The notes: generated by a model from the sequence alone, not told the origin. DNA of 64,000 bases from Takakia lepidozioides (GCA_030704615.1 CM060731.1:71590756-71654755), one strand, 5' to 3'. Shown: positions 49,985-60,898, counted from the first letter of the stretch. A program made the numbers and translations.

Positions 49985-50750
49985 GGAGGATGATGACGAT
50001 GGTGGGACAACCGCAATCGCAAGGTGTGGGTTTTTTTTAATGTACAATGTGAAGATGTTTGTCCATCCTGCAAATGTGGGCTCTTGGTTCCTATTAGTAC
50101 CATCATTTGGTATTCTTCCTGATGTTTACAAGGTTCTTGGGAGAGTCAGCGTGGTCTTAGCACGCCGTGTTTCAGTCTCTGCCCCGCTCAGCTGCACCGT
50201 GGTGGTTCTCATAGACCAATCCGACATTACCTGACTACAGACACAAGCAGCACACACAAGAGGTCCTTTTGGGTTGATGGTCGGTCAAATCCTCCATGGG
50301 TCATGCCACAAGGTCAAGGACAATGTGGTGAGGGCACCTTCTTCTTCGACCTATTTCAGCATGTTTTGCCCTCTCATCAGACTCCGCCCTGAGATGCATA
50401 TTGAATTGTCAAGTGGTGAGTGCACCTTCTTCTTTGACCTATTTCAACCTGTTTTGCCCTCTCAGGGATGACGATGCCCCCGCGTCCTTGAGCGCGGAGG
50501 GGTGTTTCAATCTGTGCCTGCTCAACTGCACTGTGGTGGTTCTCACAGACCAATCCGACATTACCTGACTACAGACACAAGCAGCACACACAAGAGGTCA
50601 TTTTGGGTTGATGGTCGGTCAAATCCTCCATGGGTCATGATACAAGGTCAAGGACAATGTGGTGAGGGCACCTTCTTCTTCAACCTATTTCTGCTTGTTT
50701 TGCCATCTCATCAGACTCGGCCCTGAGGTGCATATTGCATATTGATGCCA
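49985..50750 (+). repeat. duplicated block upstream of PPR pseudogene 2
   Basis: 49985-50130 (CGATGGTGGGACAACCGCAA to ATTTGGTATTCTTCC) matches 52650-52785. Within 50220-50740 a ~95-bp unit (AATGTGGTGAGGGCACCTTC, TCGACCTATTTCAG, CCTGAGATGCATATTGAATT) recurs three times, and a longer ~150-bp stretch starting GACCAATCCGACATTACC occurs twice (about 50216 and 50551). Confidence 0.8.
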
Positions 50751-50757
50751 AAATGCC

Positions 50758-52600
50758 GAAACGAGATGTGGTCTCTTGGAGTGCAATAATTGCAGGATGT
50801 ACTGAGCAAGGGCATGGTGAAGAGGCATTTGAACTCTTCACCAAGAAGGTGTAGAGCCCAACAAGGTCACTCTCATTTGCATCCTCAAAAGGTGTGCCAA
50901 CACAGTAGCTCTAGGGCAGGGCAAGGGGCTTCATGCTCACATTGTCAGAGCTGGATTTGAATCAGATGTCTATGTAGGAACTAGCCTTGTCCATATGTAT
51001 GCCAAGTGTGGGAGTTTGGTGGATGCGTGAAAGATGTTTGAAAAAATGTCTAGGCAAGATGTGATTTCATGGAATGCAACGATTGCTGGATATATCCAGG
51101 AAGGGCTCATGGAAGAGGCATTTCAGCTCTTTCGGCAAATGCAACTAGAAGGCATCACACCTGACAAGGTCACCTTTGCTAGTATCCTCAACACTGTGGT
51201 AGGATAGCAGATCTGGAACATGGCACTCAGGTCCATGCCCATATCATTGAAGCTGGCTTTGAGTCTGATGTCCGTGTGGGAAACACCCTTCTCAGCATGT
51301 ATGTTAAGTGTGGGAGTCTAGTGGATGCACGCCGAGTCTTTGACAATTTGCCTAAACAAGATGTGGTTTCATGGAATGCAATGATTGCAGGATACATTCA
51401 GCAAGGGCACAGTGAAGAGGCATTTGAACTCTTCTGGAAAATACAACGAGTAGGTATGAAGCCTGACAAGCTCACATTTGTTACCATCCTCAATGATTGC
51501 ACCGGCCCAGCGGCACTGGAACAGGGCAGGCGTGTACATGCCCACATCACGGAAGGTGGAGTTTGAGGCAATTGTCTGTTTAGGGAATACCCTTGTCAAC
51601 ATGTATGCCAGGTGTGGAAGCGTGGTAGATGCACACCGAGTGTTTAACAACATGCCTTCACAAAATGTGGTTTCCTGGACTGCAATGATTGCAGGATATG
51701 CTCAGCAGGGTCATGGTGAAGAAGCACTGGAACTGTTTCGCAGAATGCAACAAGAAGGTGTGAAACCAGGCCAGTTCACCTTTGCTAGCATTTCTAATGC
51801 ATGTGCCAGCGTAGCAGCCTTGAACCAGGGCAAGCAAGCACCTGCACACATTGCGGGACTCCAGGCAGATGAAAACATCCCTAAGTGAGATTTGATCTCA
51901 TGGACCAAAATGATTTTAGGATCTGCTCAGCATGACTTCGGTGAAGGAGCGGATGCAAAAGGAAGGATAACACCGAATGAGGTTACTTGATGAGCACCTG
52001 AACACATTTGCCAGCCTAGGCCCTAGATAAAATGTGGGAATATGGTGGAGGCATGTCTAGTGTTCCACAAAGTGCCTCAATGAGATTTACATTCATTGGT
52101 GTTCTCTAGTGTAATGGCCATCAATATTCTGACTCTATGACTAGAGATCATGGCATCACACCAACAGGGGAGCATCTGGCTACAACTTGAACTTCTTGGT
52201 CGTACAGGGTGCTCCGATGTTGCAGAGGACTTCATTCACAAAATGCGAGTGAAGCAGGTGCACCAGCGTAGGGGGCTTGCTTGGTGCTTCCATAATTCCA
52301 GCAATAGGAGCTAGCTGAATGCATCCTAGAACGCATGTTCTGAAGTTAGAACCATAAAATGCTACAGTGTATATGCTGCTGTCAAATATCTATGCTGCAA
52401 ACTTGGATGTGGACAATCTAGAAAATACCAGAAAATTGATGGAGGATAGAAGTCTGAAAAAGGTGGCAGGGCGAAGCTGGATATAGATCACACCCACAAA
52501 CAGGGGAGATCTTTCCAATTTTGAAACATTGCGGAAGGGGATGAAAGAGAGGATGTGCTTCTAACGCATTTTGTGTTGCATACTCTGGATCAGGTGCAGA
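50758..52600 (+). pseudogene. second PPR (PLS-E/E+) pseudogene
   Basis: Successive PPR motifs are readable with frameshifts: RDVVSWSAIIAG, then VGTSLVHMYAKCGSLVDA, then a stop. 51276-51566 gives MYVKCGSLVDARRVFDNLPK and VVSWNAMIAGYIQQGHSEEA. 51580-51888 gives LVNMYARCGSVVDAHRVFNN and SWTAMIAGYAQQGHGEEALE. Decayed E-domain sequence follows (LLSNIYAANLDVDN-like at 52385, MEDRSLKKVAGRSWI at about 52440) and a vestige of E+. Units are more diverged than in the 46.4-kb locus, so it is a different PPR lineage. At least six frame breaks or stops. Confidence 0.82.
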
Positions 52601-52609
52601 AAATGGGAA

Positions 52610-53000
52610 GGGAGGATGATGGGAGGATGATGCCCCCGCGTGCTTGAGAGCGGAGGCACGATGGTGGGACAACCGCAATCACAAGGTGTGGCTTTCTCTT
52701 AATGAACGATCTGAAGAAGTTTGTCTATCCTGCAAATGTGGGCTCTTGGCTCCTGTTAGTACCATCATTTGGTATTCTTCCTTATATTTACAAGGTCATG
52801 CCATAAGGTCAAAGACAAAGTGGTGAGGGCACCTTCTTCTTCGACCTATTTCAGCTGTTTTGTCCTCTCATCAAACTCGGCCCTGAGATGCATATTGAAT
52901 TGTCAAGGACAATGTGGTGATGGCACCTTCTTCTTCGACCTATTTCAGTCTGTTTTGCCCTCTCATCAGACTCGGCCCTGAGATTCATATTGAATTCTGT
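52610..53000 (+). repeat. duplicated block downstream of PPR pseudogene 2
   Basis: Matches 49985-50130 and then two more copies of the ~95-bp unit seen at 50.3-50.7 kb. Together with that block it brackets the PPR pseudogene as direct repeats. Confidence 0.8.
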
Positions 53001-53445
53001 AAGTTAGCTCGTTGGGTGGATCTGTGGTGGTTTGGAATGACTTTGACAAGTAACTGCCGATGTGGCAGCAGGAAAGTATCCAAAAACAGATAACAGAGAT
53101 GAGGAAAAGCTTTGGTTTGTACACAGGCAGGGATAGCTGAAGGACCAGGGATAGATGTCCAGATTCATCCAAGAGGGTTGGATTTCAAACACAAAATTAC
53201 TTCTGATTCCTTGATTACGTATGATTCCCTGTGGATCAATAGCTACAAGAAACCTGCATGCGTAGATGTCAACTAAAGGCAGCAGCTGCAAAGTTGATAA
53301 AATCAGGCACCTCAACCTGACCACAGCTTCTGGAAGAGGACCAAGAGAGGGAGTCCACAATGTCTCTTCTGGCACTTCTGCGCATGTGAAGATGCTTTGT
53401 GAGGCAGACAGACTGAAAGAGGTTCTACAGACTTTAAACCAATGA

Positions 53446-54390
53446 GTGCAGTGGGTGCAGTTTTTCTTCGAGGCCAACATACCATTTAATGTGGCAAGGC
53501 TTTCGGCATTTGTTTCTGCCGTTAGAGCAACCTCGGAGTCCAAATCCACGTACGTGCCTCCGACTTATCACAATCTCCGCACAGGATTGCTAGAAGACGT
53601 CATGACCGAGCTTACCCAAAAGGTCAACGACAGGACGGACGAGTGCATCAGAAAATATGGAAGCACTATATATGCCGATGGTTGGAGTTCTGTTACAAAC
53701 AGACCATTGTTCAATATCATGCTCGTATATCCAGCTGGGGAACAATTCTTGGGATCAGTCGACACTAGCGGTGAGAAGAAAGATGGACATTATCAATGCT
53801 AACTATTGACGGACTTCATCGAACATGTTGGAAGTGATAAAATCGTGCAAATATGCACAGACAATGCCGCTACCATGAGAAACACAGCAGACATGTTGAT
53901 GGCACGTTATCCCCATATGTACTATCAAGGTTGTATTGCTCATATCATTGACCTCTTTTTGGAAGATTGGGGAAAAGAACAGTGGGTGAAACAACTTGTC
54001 AAGCGAGCGAAGACTGTTGTGTCATTCATCCGCACACACCACATCCCTTTGGCAATATATAGGAGGCACGAACCAAAATACAGCCTCCGCAATCCAGGCG
54101 AAACTTGTTTTGTCACTAACTTCTTGATGGTGGATCGGTTGGTGACGGTGAAGAGCAGTCTGGAGCACACTATCATCGATCCTCAATGGGATGCGTACAC
54201 ACGGACATTGCGGGACTCCAGAAAAGCCAAGTCATTGGGCAAAAGTCGAAAAGTTCGGAATAACATTTGCAGCGATGATTTCTAGAAGAAATGTGAAAAC
54301 TTTGTTTATATGGTAGAGCCGGTGTTAATCGTCTTGTGGTAGTTTGATGGAAAACAACCAGTAATGGGCAAGGCATGGTTACTAATGCAA
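53446..54390 (+). pseudogene. hAT transposase remnant with DUF659-like domain
   Basis: Reads YHNLRTGLLEDVMTELTQKV and STIYADGWSSVTNRPLFNIM, then LGSVDTSGEKKDGHY, a stop at about 53800, then QICTDNAATMRNTADMLM and GCIAHIIDLFLEDWGK, the classic DUF659 order including the catalytic-region Asp in CTDNA. A further stop precedes KPVMGKAWLLMQNLEKHV-like sequence, where homology ends at about 54390. The C-terminal dimerisation domain is absent. Confidence 0.8.
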
Positions 54391-54394
54391 AATC

Positions 54395-55035
54395 TTGAGA
54401 AGCACGTCCAATCCTTGAAGCATCATCCCTTCTCTTTGAAACCTGAACTTGTCAAGGTTCATCATGTCGCGTATTGTCCCCCCATTCCACCAGCGAGTGT
54501 AACCCTCTATCTCACGTGCATTCACAGCAAAATATTAGATAACACCCGGATGCTGGAACTTCACTGCCAAAAACTCGTCGTTATGTTGTTTCAACGCATT
54601 TTCTGGATTTTTGGACTTGGGTTTTTTTCCCGCTAGCTCCCAATGCTCCGGTATTCTAGAATCGCCAACAATCCTACACTGACGGACCTTAGCATATCCT
54701 CCTTCTTTGTAAGGGCCAATCTCTACCACCTTCGAAGTAGAGTTCAGGTAATAAAGACCAGTTGTACCTCCCCCGCCCAATGACCCCACCTTCCAAGCGG
54801 CAACCCTAGTCCGGCGATGTGAATTCTGACTTGCCGAGCAAGCCCAATACTCAACACGCCGCATTAACTCAATTTCGGCGGAGGGCACTCGACCCTCGGT
54901 TGTTCTACCCTTCCATGTCTTCATTAGCTGCCTCAAATTCCACGTGGCGTCTTTCGCCCTGCTTTGGATCCACCGATTGAACTTCGGCTTGTCCCTGTCC
55001 GCCGTCCACTTAACCCCCGCCAAAGTGTTTGTCAT
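54395..55035 (-). pseudogene. protein-kinase-like N-terminal fragment
   Basis: Minus-strand ORF from ATG 55035 gives 166 residues. It carries IGPYKEGGYAKVRQCRI, a glycine-rich-loop pattern, and about 40 residues later EFLAVKFQHPG, a VAVK-type lysine motif. After a stop at 54535 the frame continues NAREIEGYTRWWNGGTIRD to about 54395. There it meets antisense hAT sequence and ends before any HRD or DFG motif. The long N-terminal part is unfamiliar. Kinase identity rests on two motifs only. Confidence 0.5.
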
Positions 55036-55460
55036 TTTCCTCTCCGTTGTTTTTTTGCAAAAACTACGAAGTCACCATCCACACACGTCCATTGCCGTTT
55101 TCTGAGGTTTTGTCCCATGTAGTGGGCAAATGTTTATACAATGTCAGGGGTTGTGAATTCAAGTTCTGGGGCGGGGTCGTCTAGGGGTCGGAGGAAGAGA
55201 AAACGTGCCCACGAGCGGATAGTCAGGTCAACAAGCCAGACTACCCGGGACCAGATGCCTTGGATAGGGTGAAAGAAGTGGTAATGGATTATTTCAAGGG
55301 TAGGGACATGATGAGGCTGAAGAGTGCTTATGTCAGGCATGGATAGGAGGGGTTTCAGATTTTCCAGCAAAGCCGCCGGAGATCCGAAAATGGCAAAATG
55401 GTGATACGATGATTGAACCGTGAACAAGGATGTGGGACTGACCAAGAGAAAACCGACTAA

Positions 55461-55473
55461 CCCCCCCCCCCCC
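55461..55473. repeat. poly-C tract
   Basis: Thirteen consecutive C residues. Confidence 0.9.
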
Positions 55474-55735
55474 AAATGGCATTATGCTTGAAAATGAGTG
55501 ACATACCAGTGACGCCTTGTCACGTGTCAGCGCGGCGCGACTGGCCAGTCGCCCCTCGCCACGCGCACCCACATGGAAGAGGTCAAGGGTTCAAAACCAC
55601 CTCCTTCCATCCCATTTGTTTTGTTTTTCCTGACCCGTGGCACCTCGCCACGTGGCTGGCCAGGCGCCGCTTCATGATTTTTTTTTTTTAAAAACGCCAC
55701 ACGGCGGGTCCCTGGATTTCTAAAAATATATATAC

Positions 55736-56285
55736 GCGACCGCCGCATGGCGGTCGCTATATTTATAAAAACAAGAAAAGCGACCGCCACATGGCGGTCG
55801 CTGTTTCAAAGATTCAAAATAAAAATAAGCGACCGCCGCTAAATGGCTGTTGCTTCATTTTTTAAAATATATTAACTAAGTGACCGCCAAACGGCGGTCG
55901 CTTAATTTAAGAATCAAAATCAAATCGAGCGACCGCCTCCAAATGGCGGTCAATGTATTCGCTAAATTTAAAAAAAAACTATAGCGACCGCCACATGGCG
56001 GTCGCTGTATTTTTACAAAATATATCAAAGATATAATAATAATATAATAAAGTGCGAGCGACGCCAATCTGGGCGGTCGCTTCATTTAAAACATAATAAA
56101 CTTCAACCGACCGCCAATATAGACGGTCGCTTATTTTAAAATATAATAAAATACAAGCGACCGCCAATATGGGCGGTCGCTTAATTTAATAAAATATTAA
56201 ATCACAAACGACCGCCAATATGGGCGGTTGCTTCATTTAAAAAAATAAAAAAATATATGCGACCGCCAATATAGGCGGATGTATT
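55736..56285. repeat. array of about eleven GCGACCGCC/GGCGGTCGC palindromes
   Basis: Imperfect 22-27-bp palindromes with arms GCGACCGCC and GGCGGTCGC and a 3-6-bp centre recur near 55736, 55784, 55832, 55882, 55929, 55984, 56053, 56108, 56157, 56209 and 56260. AT-rich spacers of 25-45 bp separate them. Early units have centres like ACAT, later ones AATATG. A perfect 16-bp palindrome GCGACTGGCCAGTCGC at 55537-55552 lies just outside, and GC-rich inverted sequence lies at about 56430-56480. The form recalls CACTA subterminal repeats, but no TIR was found here. Confidence 0.88.
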
Positions 56286-56496
56286 TTTTTAAATGAATAA
56301 AAAATATTAATAATTGACCACGTCTGTTCTACACCGTGGCTGCCATGTCATTACAAATGGTAAAAATAAATCTTAAAAGTCAAATGTAAAAAAGATTACA
56401 TGGGTAAACGTCCGGATTCAACATGACGTAACGCACGTCGGACGTGACGGCCGACGTGTCAGCGCCACGTCACGTCAGGAATGATAACTAGGGCAA

Positions 56497-58140
56497 AATG
56501 TGGATGCATCAAGGATGCGGAAGAGGGTGAATGCAGGGCTGACTGGACCAAAATGGACGTTGCCAGCTCTACAATCATGAATCCGATAAGAAATGGCTCC
56601 GCTATGGACTTTTGAACACCGTCATTGTGGACTGTTAGCGCAATGAATGGAATTACAATGAACTCAAGTTCTCCTATGTGTCATTAGTGAATTCCATTGA
56701 AATTGGACATAAGGTGGCCATTTTGGTCCACATCATAGGTATGGATTTGAAGTGACAAAATCATTTGTCATTTGAATCATATGGACTAATATATGTGAAA
56801 CAAATAGGCGTTTTTTGAAAAGTCCATAGCTCATCTTGTTTTTTGGATTTTGGGTGTCATTTTTTTTCTAGAAGTATAAAAACCTATAATCTTCAAGGGC
56901 TAGGTGTCATATTGAATTTTTTTTGTAAACTCTAATTTTTAGTTTTTCATAATTTCTCTAAATAATATACTATTTTTTTAATAAATTATATCTTTAATAT
57001 TTGGGGTAGGATTCTTTACTAAATATGTTCAGTATACCATTATCTATCACTAAAAAAATAGTTTGGGATAGTATCCTTAACTTTGTTTTTTGGTCATGGA
57101 CTTTCATGGAGCAGGATCTGCCGTTTTTGGTCCACTCAACCCTGCAACGAGGGAATTTATCCAAATATTTAATTTTGATGATAGATATGATATATTTAAA
57201 CACTTTTAGTAAAAAGTCCCACCCCAAATAGGCTAGAATTTTTTTTATTAGAGATTTTAGTATTTAATTCTGAAAAATAAAAATAAAACTATTTTTTTAT
57301 TTCTAATAACTATAAATTTTTGATTTTTTTTTCCATATATCACCTGGCACCTCCAGATTATGGGTTTTTACACCTTTTTAGTAATGATGATATCCCAAAA
57401 ACCTCTAAATGATGATGATGTGCATTAGGGAAAATACACTACAGTTTGGGCCCAGTGTTTAGTATAAATTAGTCCATACCTCTCATTCATTGATGTTTTT
57501 AGTCCATGGAAAAGTGCATTTGGGTAGCTTTCAAAAATGACACCCCTAATGTGTTTTTCTTTTTGCTATTACTTAGGTGTATATGATGTTTTTTTAGTCC
57601 ATATCGTTTTTCATGTGTAACACTGCAGTCCATAAGATTCAACTTTAAAAGTCCATAGCTCTTTCATAGATGATCTTTTTTACAATAAATTATTTTAAGT
57701 ATGTCTCTACTGTAGTTACAAATCTTAGACCGTATAAGCTTGTATGAAATATTGAGTTGTGATTTTACTATAAAATGTACCATGAATGGAGGTCACTGCA
57801 GAAATTGCCATGTTACGCAGTTTTTGGTCCACTGTAGCCTGCAACTACCCCGTGGAACGCGATGATCACAGGATATGCCTAGCATGGTTGTCAGAGGGAG
57901 GTCCTACAACTATTTGAAGGAATGTAAAATAATGGCTTGAAGCCGGACAGTCTCACATTTTTGTGTGTTCTCTCTGCATGCAGCCACACTGGCCTACTGA
58001 TGAAGGAAATCAAGATCATGGTGTCACTCCGACAGTAAAGCACTTTGGCTGTATGGTGGACCTTCTTTGGACGTGCGAGACAACTGGATGAGGCAATGGA
58101 TCTGATTAATAAGATGTCAATCAATCATTTTCAGACTTGT
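56497..58140 (+). pseudogene. third PPR relic, split by an insertion
   Basis: 56497-56528 reads AKCGCIKDAEEG. Homology resumes at 57852 with WNAMITGYA, a stop, HGCQREVLQLFEGM, another stop, and LKPDSLTFLCVLSACSHTGL. HGVTPTVKHFGCMVDL and RARQLDEAMDLINKMS follow in shifted frames. This covers the stretch between the last PPR repeat and the E motif that is missing from the 46.4-kb locus. Multiple stops make it non-functional. Confidence 0.75.
56529..57851. mobile_element. TIR DNA element inserted in the PPR relic
   Basis: Left end GGTGAATGCAGGGCTGACTG with GGACCAAAA; right end, read on the minus strand, GGTAGTTGCAGGCTACAGTG with GGACCAAAA. These form imperfect ~30-bp terminal inverted repeats. 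The interior is AT-rich with AGTCCATAGCTC direct repeats and no transposase. A second right-end-like block (TTTTTGGTCCACTCAACCCT) at 57125-57165 suggests a nested or shorter copy. Target duplication not identified. Confidence 0.6.
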
Positions 58141-58216
58141 CAAACTCTAGGGATGCCGAACAGGAGGGACCAGCAGGAATTCGGCCCTCTTTCATTTGAA
58201 AAATAAAAATGATATG

Positions 58217-58378
58217 ATAGCTTCGGCAACACTACGTCGTTTTTCTTCCGGATCGAAAACAATGAAATATGGGATGTATGTATGTAACACCATGGGGATG
58301 ATCCACCCCTTTTTGTGAAAATTTGAACGTAGTTCTCAGAATTCGTCGCTAGTAGTGCGGAGCAACGCGAAGCCCTAG
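58217..58378 (+). mobile_element. Helitron-like 3' end
   Basis: Ends GCAACGCGAAGCCCTAG followed by T, matching the inverted end at 43618 and the body of the repeat at 49636-49790. It directly follows the third PPR relic, a cargo position typical of gene-capturing Helitrons. Rep/helicase sequence is absent. Confidence 0.45.
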
Positions 58379-58629
58379 TATTACAGTTGAACCACCTTAA
58401 TGTGCATGAAGTACTAATGGGTTTACTGGTTTATGTGCAGTGACTTAACTATGTGATAACGCAAAGGTCTTGAGTTCTAATACTTAGTATGGTCTATTAG
58501 TCAATTAATTGTCCCGAGTTACATGACGCCACTTGGTGGATGGTGGATGGTAATACGTGTCAGTCTTGGGATCAGTTCAAATTGGTTGCAGTTAGATAAC
58601 AAAGTTTTTTTTTCTTTTTTTCTTTTTCC

Positions 58630-58825
58630 TGCGACGCCCAGAGGTCGCAGATCGGGGCACACTTCATGGTGCTTGAAGTTTTTGTTGCGACCCCTTGGCA
58701 GTCGCAAAATTGGGACGTTTTGGGTGCGACGGCTGTGCCATCGTAGATCGGGCCCGAGAACGAAGTGCATTAGAGCTCATATGCGACGGTTGGGCCGTCG
58801 CTAACCCCCCCTAAACGTTGTAGTG
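58630..58825. mobile_element. CACTA element right terminus
   Basis: Four hairpin-like subterminal units (GCGAC...GTCGC near 58631, 58686, 58728 and 58780) lead to the terminus AAACGTTGTAGTG, the complement of a CACTACAACG inverted repeat. The last subterminal unit reads GCGACGGTTGGGCCGTCGC. The matching left end was not found in this window. Confidence 0.65.
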
Positions 58826-60055
58826 TTTGTCACTACATCCATTTTGTCGCACCGGAAATATGCCACCGGAAATATGCCATCGGGAATATGGGCATGTGTC
58901 TAGATAATGTCCAGCCTGTCAACAAATTAGTTGCGTCCACATGTCCATTGGAATACGGATGCGTGTTCGGATATTGTATAATATCATCGACGGATTTGCT
59001 GCGTCCACGTCGCCTTCGGTGGAAGTGGTTGGAATCACTATATTGTGAAGTGGTTAGTTTAGCACTGTGACACATCAACGAACATGTGGACTCGAAGGTA
59101 AGTGATCGTAACTAGTGACCTTAACCACTAGTGATACATCATGTCTTTTATCATTGACTTGTCCAAATCCACTGGTTGTTCACACTCTAGTGGTTAGGTG
59201 CCTTTTACCACTCAAAATGAGTGGTTATCAGAGTGGTATTATGGGTTTTCCTTCTAGTGCAAAGACTCAAAAAGTCCCAAGATACCAACACTTTTATTGG
59301 CTAGTCGACCCAATGACCCCATTTTTATAGTTGGGTTGGTCAGAGCATCCCCACCAGGCCCGCTATCAGCCACAGAGAAAGGCAAAATACAGTGTCAGTG
59401 AGAAAAACCACAAAAACGGAGCCCTACCAGGGCATGCTAAAACGCTCGCTAAAATGCAAGCCACGCTCCGGGCACAAAGTTAGACACACGTGGAATCAAT
59501 CTGGCCGAGCAATCATGAGCGAGCATCCCACTTAACGTGAGCCATTGACGAGCGGGAGGTTTGGCGGGCCCGGTACCGTGCCACCGGTGGGGAACATTCC
59601 GCCTGCAGCCCCGCCAGCTTCTGGAGGGCCCTGCACATGCCTCGGTAAATGGCAATTGATGTACCCGTATACCATGCCATCAGTGGGGAAGCTCTTATAA
59701 CATCTGGCATCTGACATTCATAAGATAAAATAAAAAATGTGGACTATTGTGGAAACAAGCGTAACTTATGGTGTCATTTAACCCCGAACGACTATTGCCT
59801 TCTAATCCAACATACACATATATGACTTTGAACCCACAACCGGCCCTGACCAGTAGACCATTTGTTCAAAGCTAATTTTGAAAATGTTGTGACCACATTT
59901 TTTTATAACAAACTAATAAAAAAGAATTTGACAATGCGGCAGCTTAATCATTGATCATTGATATTACAATATGTATACAACAAAAATAAGGTAATGAGGT
60001 AAGCCTCGTGACTTTTTGTCACGCTGATTTTTTCATTGACTCATTTGCAATATGA
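58826..60055. other. no gene recognised
   Basis: The stretch starts TTTGTCACTACATCC, which could be a second CACTA-like start, but nothing supports it further. Open frames at 59449-59717 are GC-rich without motifs. Confidence 0.4.
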
Positions 60056-60065
60056 ATTAAAAGAC
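60056..60065. other. 10-bp target site duplication, left
   Basis: ATTAAAAGAC, repeated at 60800-60809 on the other side of the MULE-like element. Confidence 0.85.
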
Positions 60066-60799
60066 GCCGCTCATTTTAGATTAATAGCGTCTTGAATGCG
60101 CAAGCGTGTGGCCTGTGGGCCCCGCCACGTCCAAACAAGGGGTCGCCCCACCATGGCCGGGTCCACGCCCTAGGGTCTGCCGCTACTTATCAGGGCAGAC
60201 CCTCTCAGGCAGACCCAGAAACGGTCTGTTGTCTTTCCTGGACTTTGAATTTTTCAAAGACTTTATGAGTCTTTCCAGGGTCTGCCGCTACTTATCAAGG
60301 CAGACCCTCTCTCAAGCAGACCCAGAGACAATCTGCTGCCTTTCCCGGACTTAGAATTTTTCAGAGACTTTGTGAGTCTTTCCAAACTCAAAAAAGAATT
60401 GGTTTACTTCCATCTCTGCTGCCTTTCCCGGACTTAGAATTTTTCAGAGACTTTAGGAGTCTTTCCATACTCAAAAAAGAATTGGTTTACTTCTATCTCT
60501 ACGTATCATACTAGCATTCATGGTTTGAAGCCCGCAACCCCTACACTATCAAGGATTGCACCCAACCACCGGGGTACCTGCAACTTTCTTCTCAGCCTTC
60601 AAAATTTTATTGCTTTGTTCTAAAATTTTGACCTTGGAATAGCGCATGCGCCTAAGGAGAGGCTTTCCCGCGGGTCTGCAGGTCTGCCAGTGGTGCATGA
60701 GGAGACCATCCCTGCAGACCCGGGTGGGGTGGGGTGACCCTCCCCTTTTTGCGGGCATGGGGCCCGCAATGCATTCAAGACGCTATTAAAAATGAGAGC
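60066..60799. mobile_element. non-autonomous MULE-like transposon (734 bp)
   Basis: Left terminus GCCGCTCATTTTAGATTAAT then AGCGTCTTGAATGC; right terminus read on the minus strand GCTCTCATTTTTAAT then AGCGTCTTGAATGC then GGGCCCC. Long inverted ends with a 10-bp direct duplication fit Mutator-like elements. The interior holds tandem duplications: GTCTGCCGCTACTTATCA twice (about 60175 and 60281) and TTTCCCGGACTTAGAATTTT twice (60339, 60424). No transposase. Confidence 0.82.
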
Positions 60800-60809
60800 A
60801 TTAAAAGAC
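60800..60809. other. 10-bp target site duplication, right
   Basis: ATTAAAAGAC, identical to 60056-60065. Confidence 0.85.
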
Positions 60810-60869
60810 TTGCCCCCTTTACTTAAAAATCTAGCAAAAAAACATCCTCAAAGTTGAATGAGTATAACC

Positions 60870-60898
60870 TATATATATATTATATATATATATATATA
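60870..60898. repeat. (TA)n tract at a SINE tail
   Basis: Fourteen TA-type units immediately at the 3' end of the minus-strand SINE. Confidence 0.85.

Noticed and set aside
55476-55700. Possible GC-rich gene at the left of the palindrome array.
   Set aside because: Open frames arise from GC-rich inverted sequence and contain no motif.
58826-58845. CACTAC start of a second CACTA element directly after the first terminus.
   Set aside because: Only six bases match, with no partner end or subterminal repeats downstream.
60106-60354. 82-codon frame with repeated VCRYLS motifs.
   Set aside because: It is a by-product of an internal duplication within the MULE-like element.
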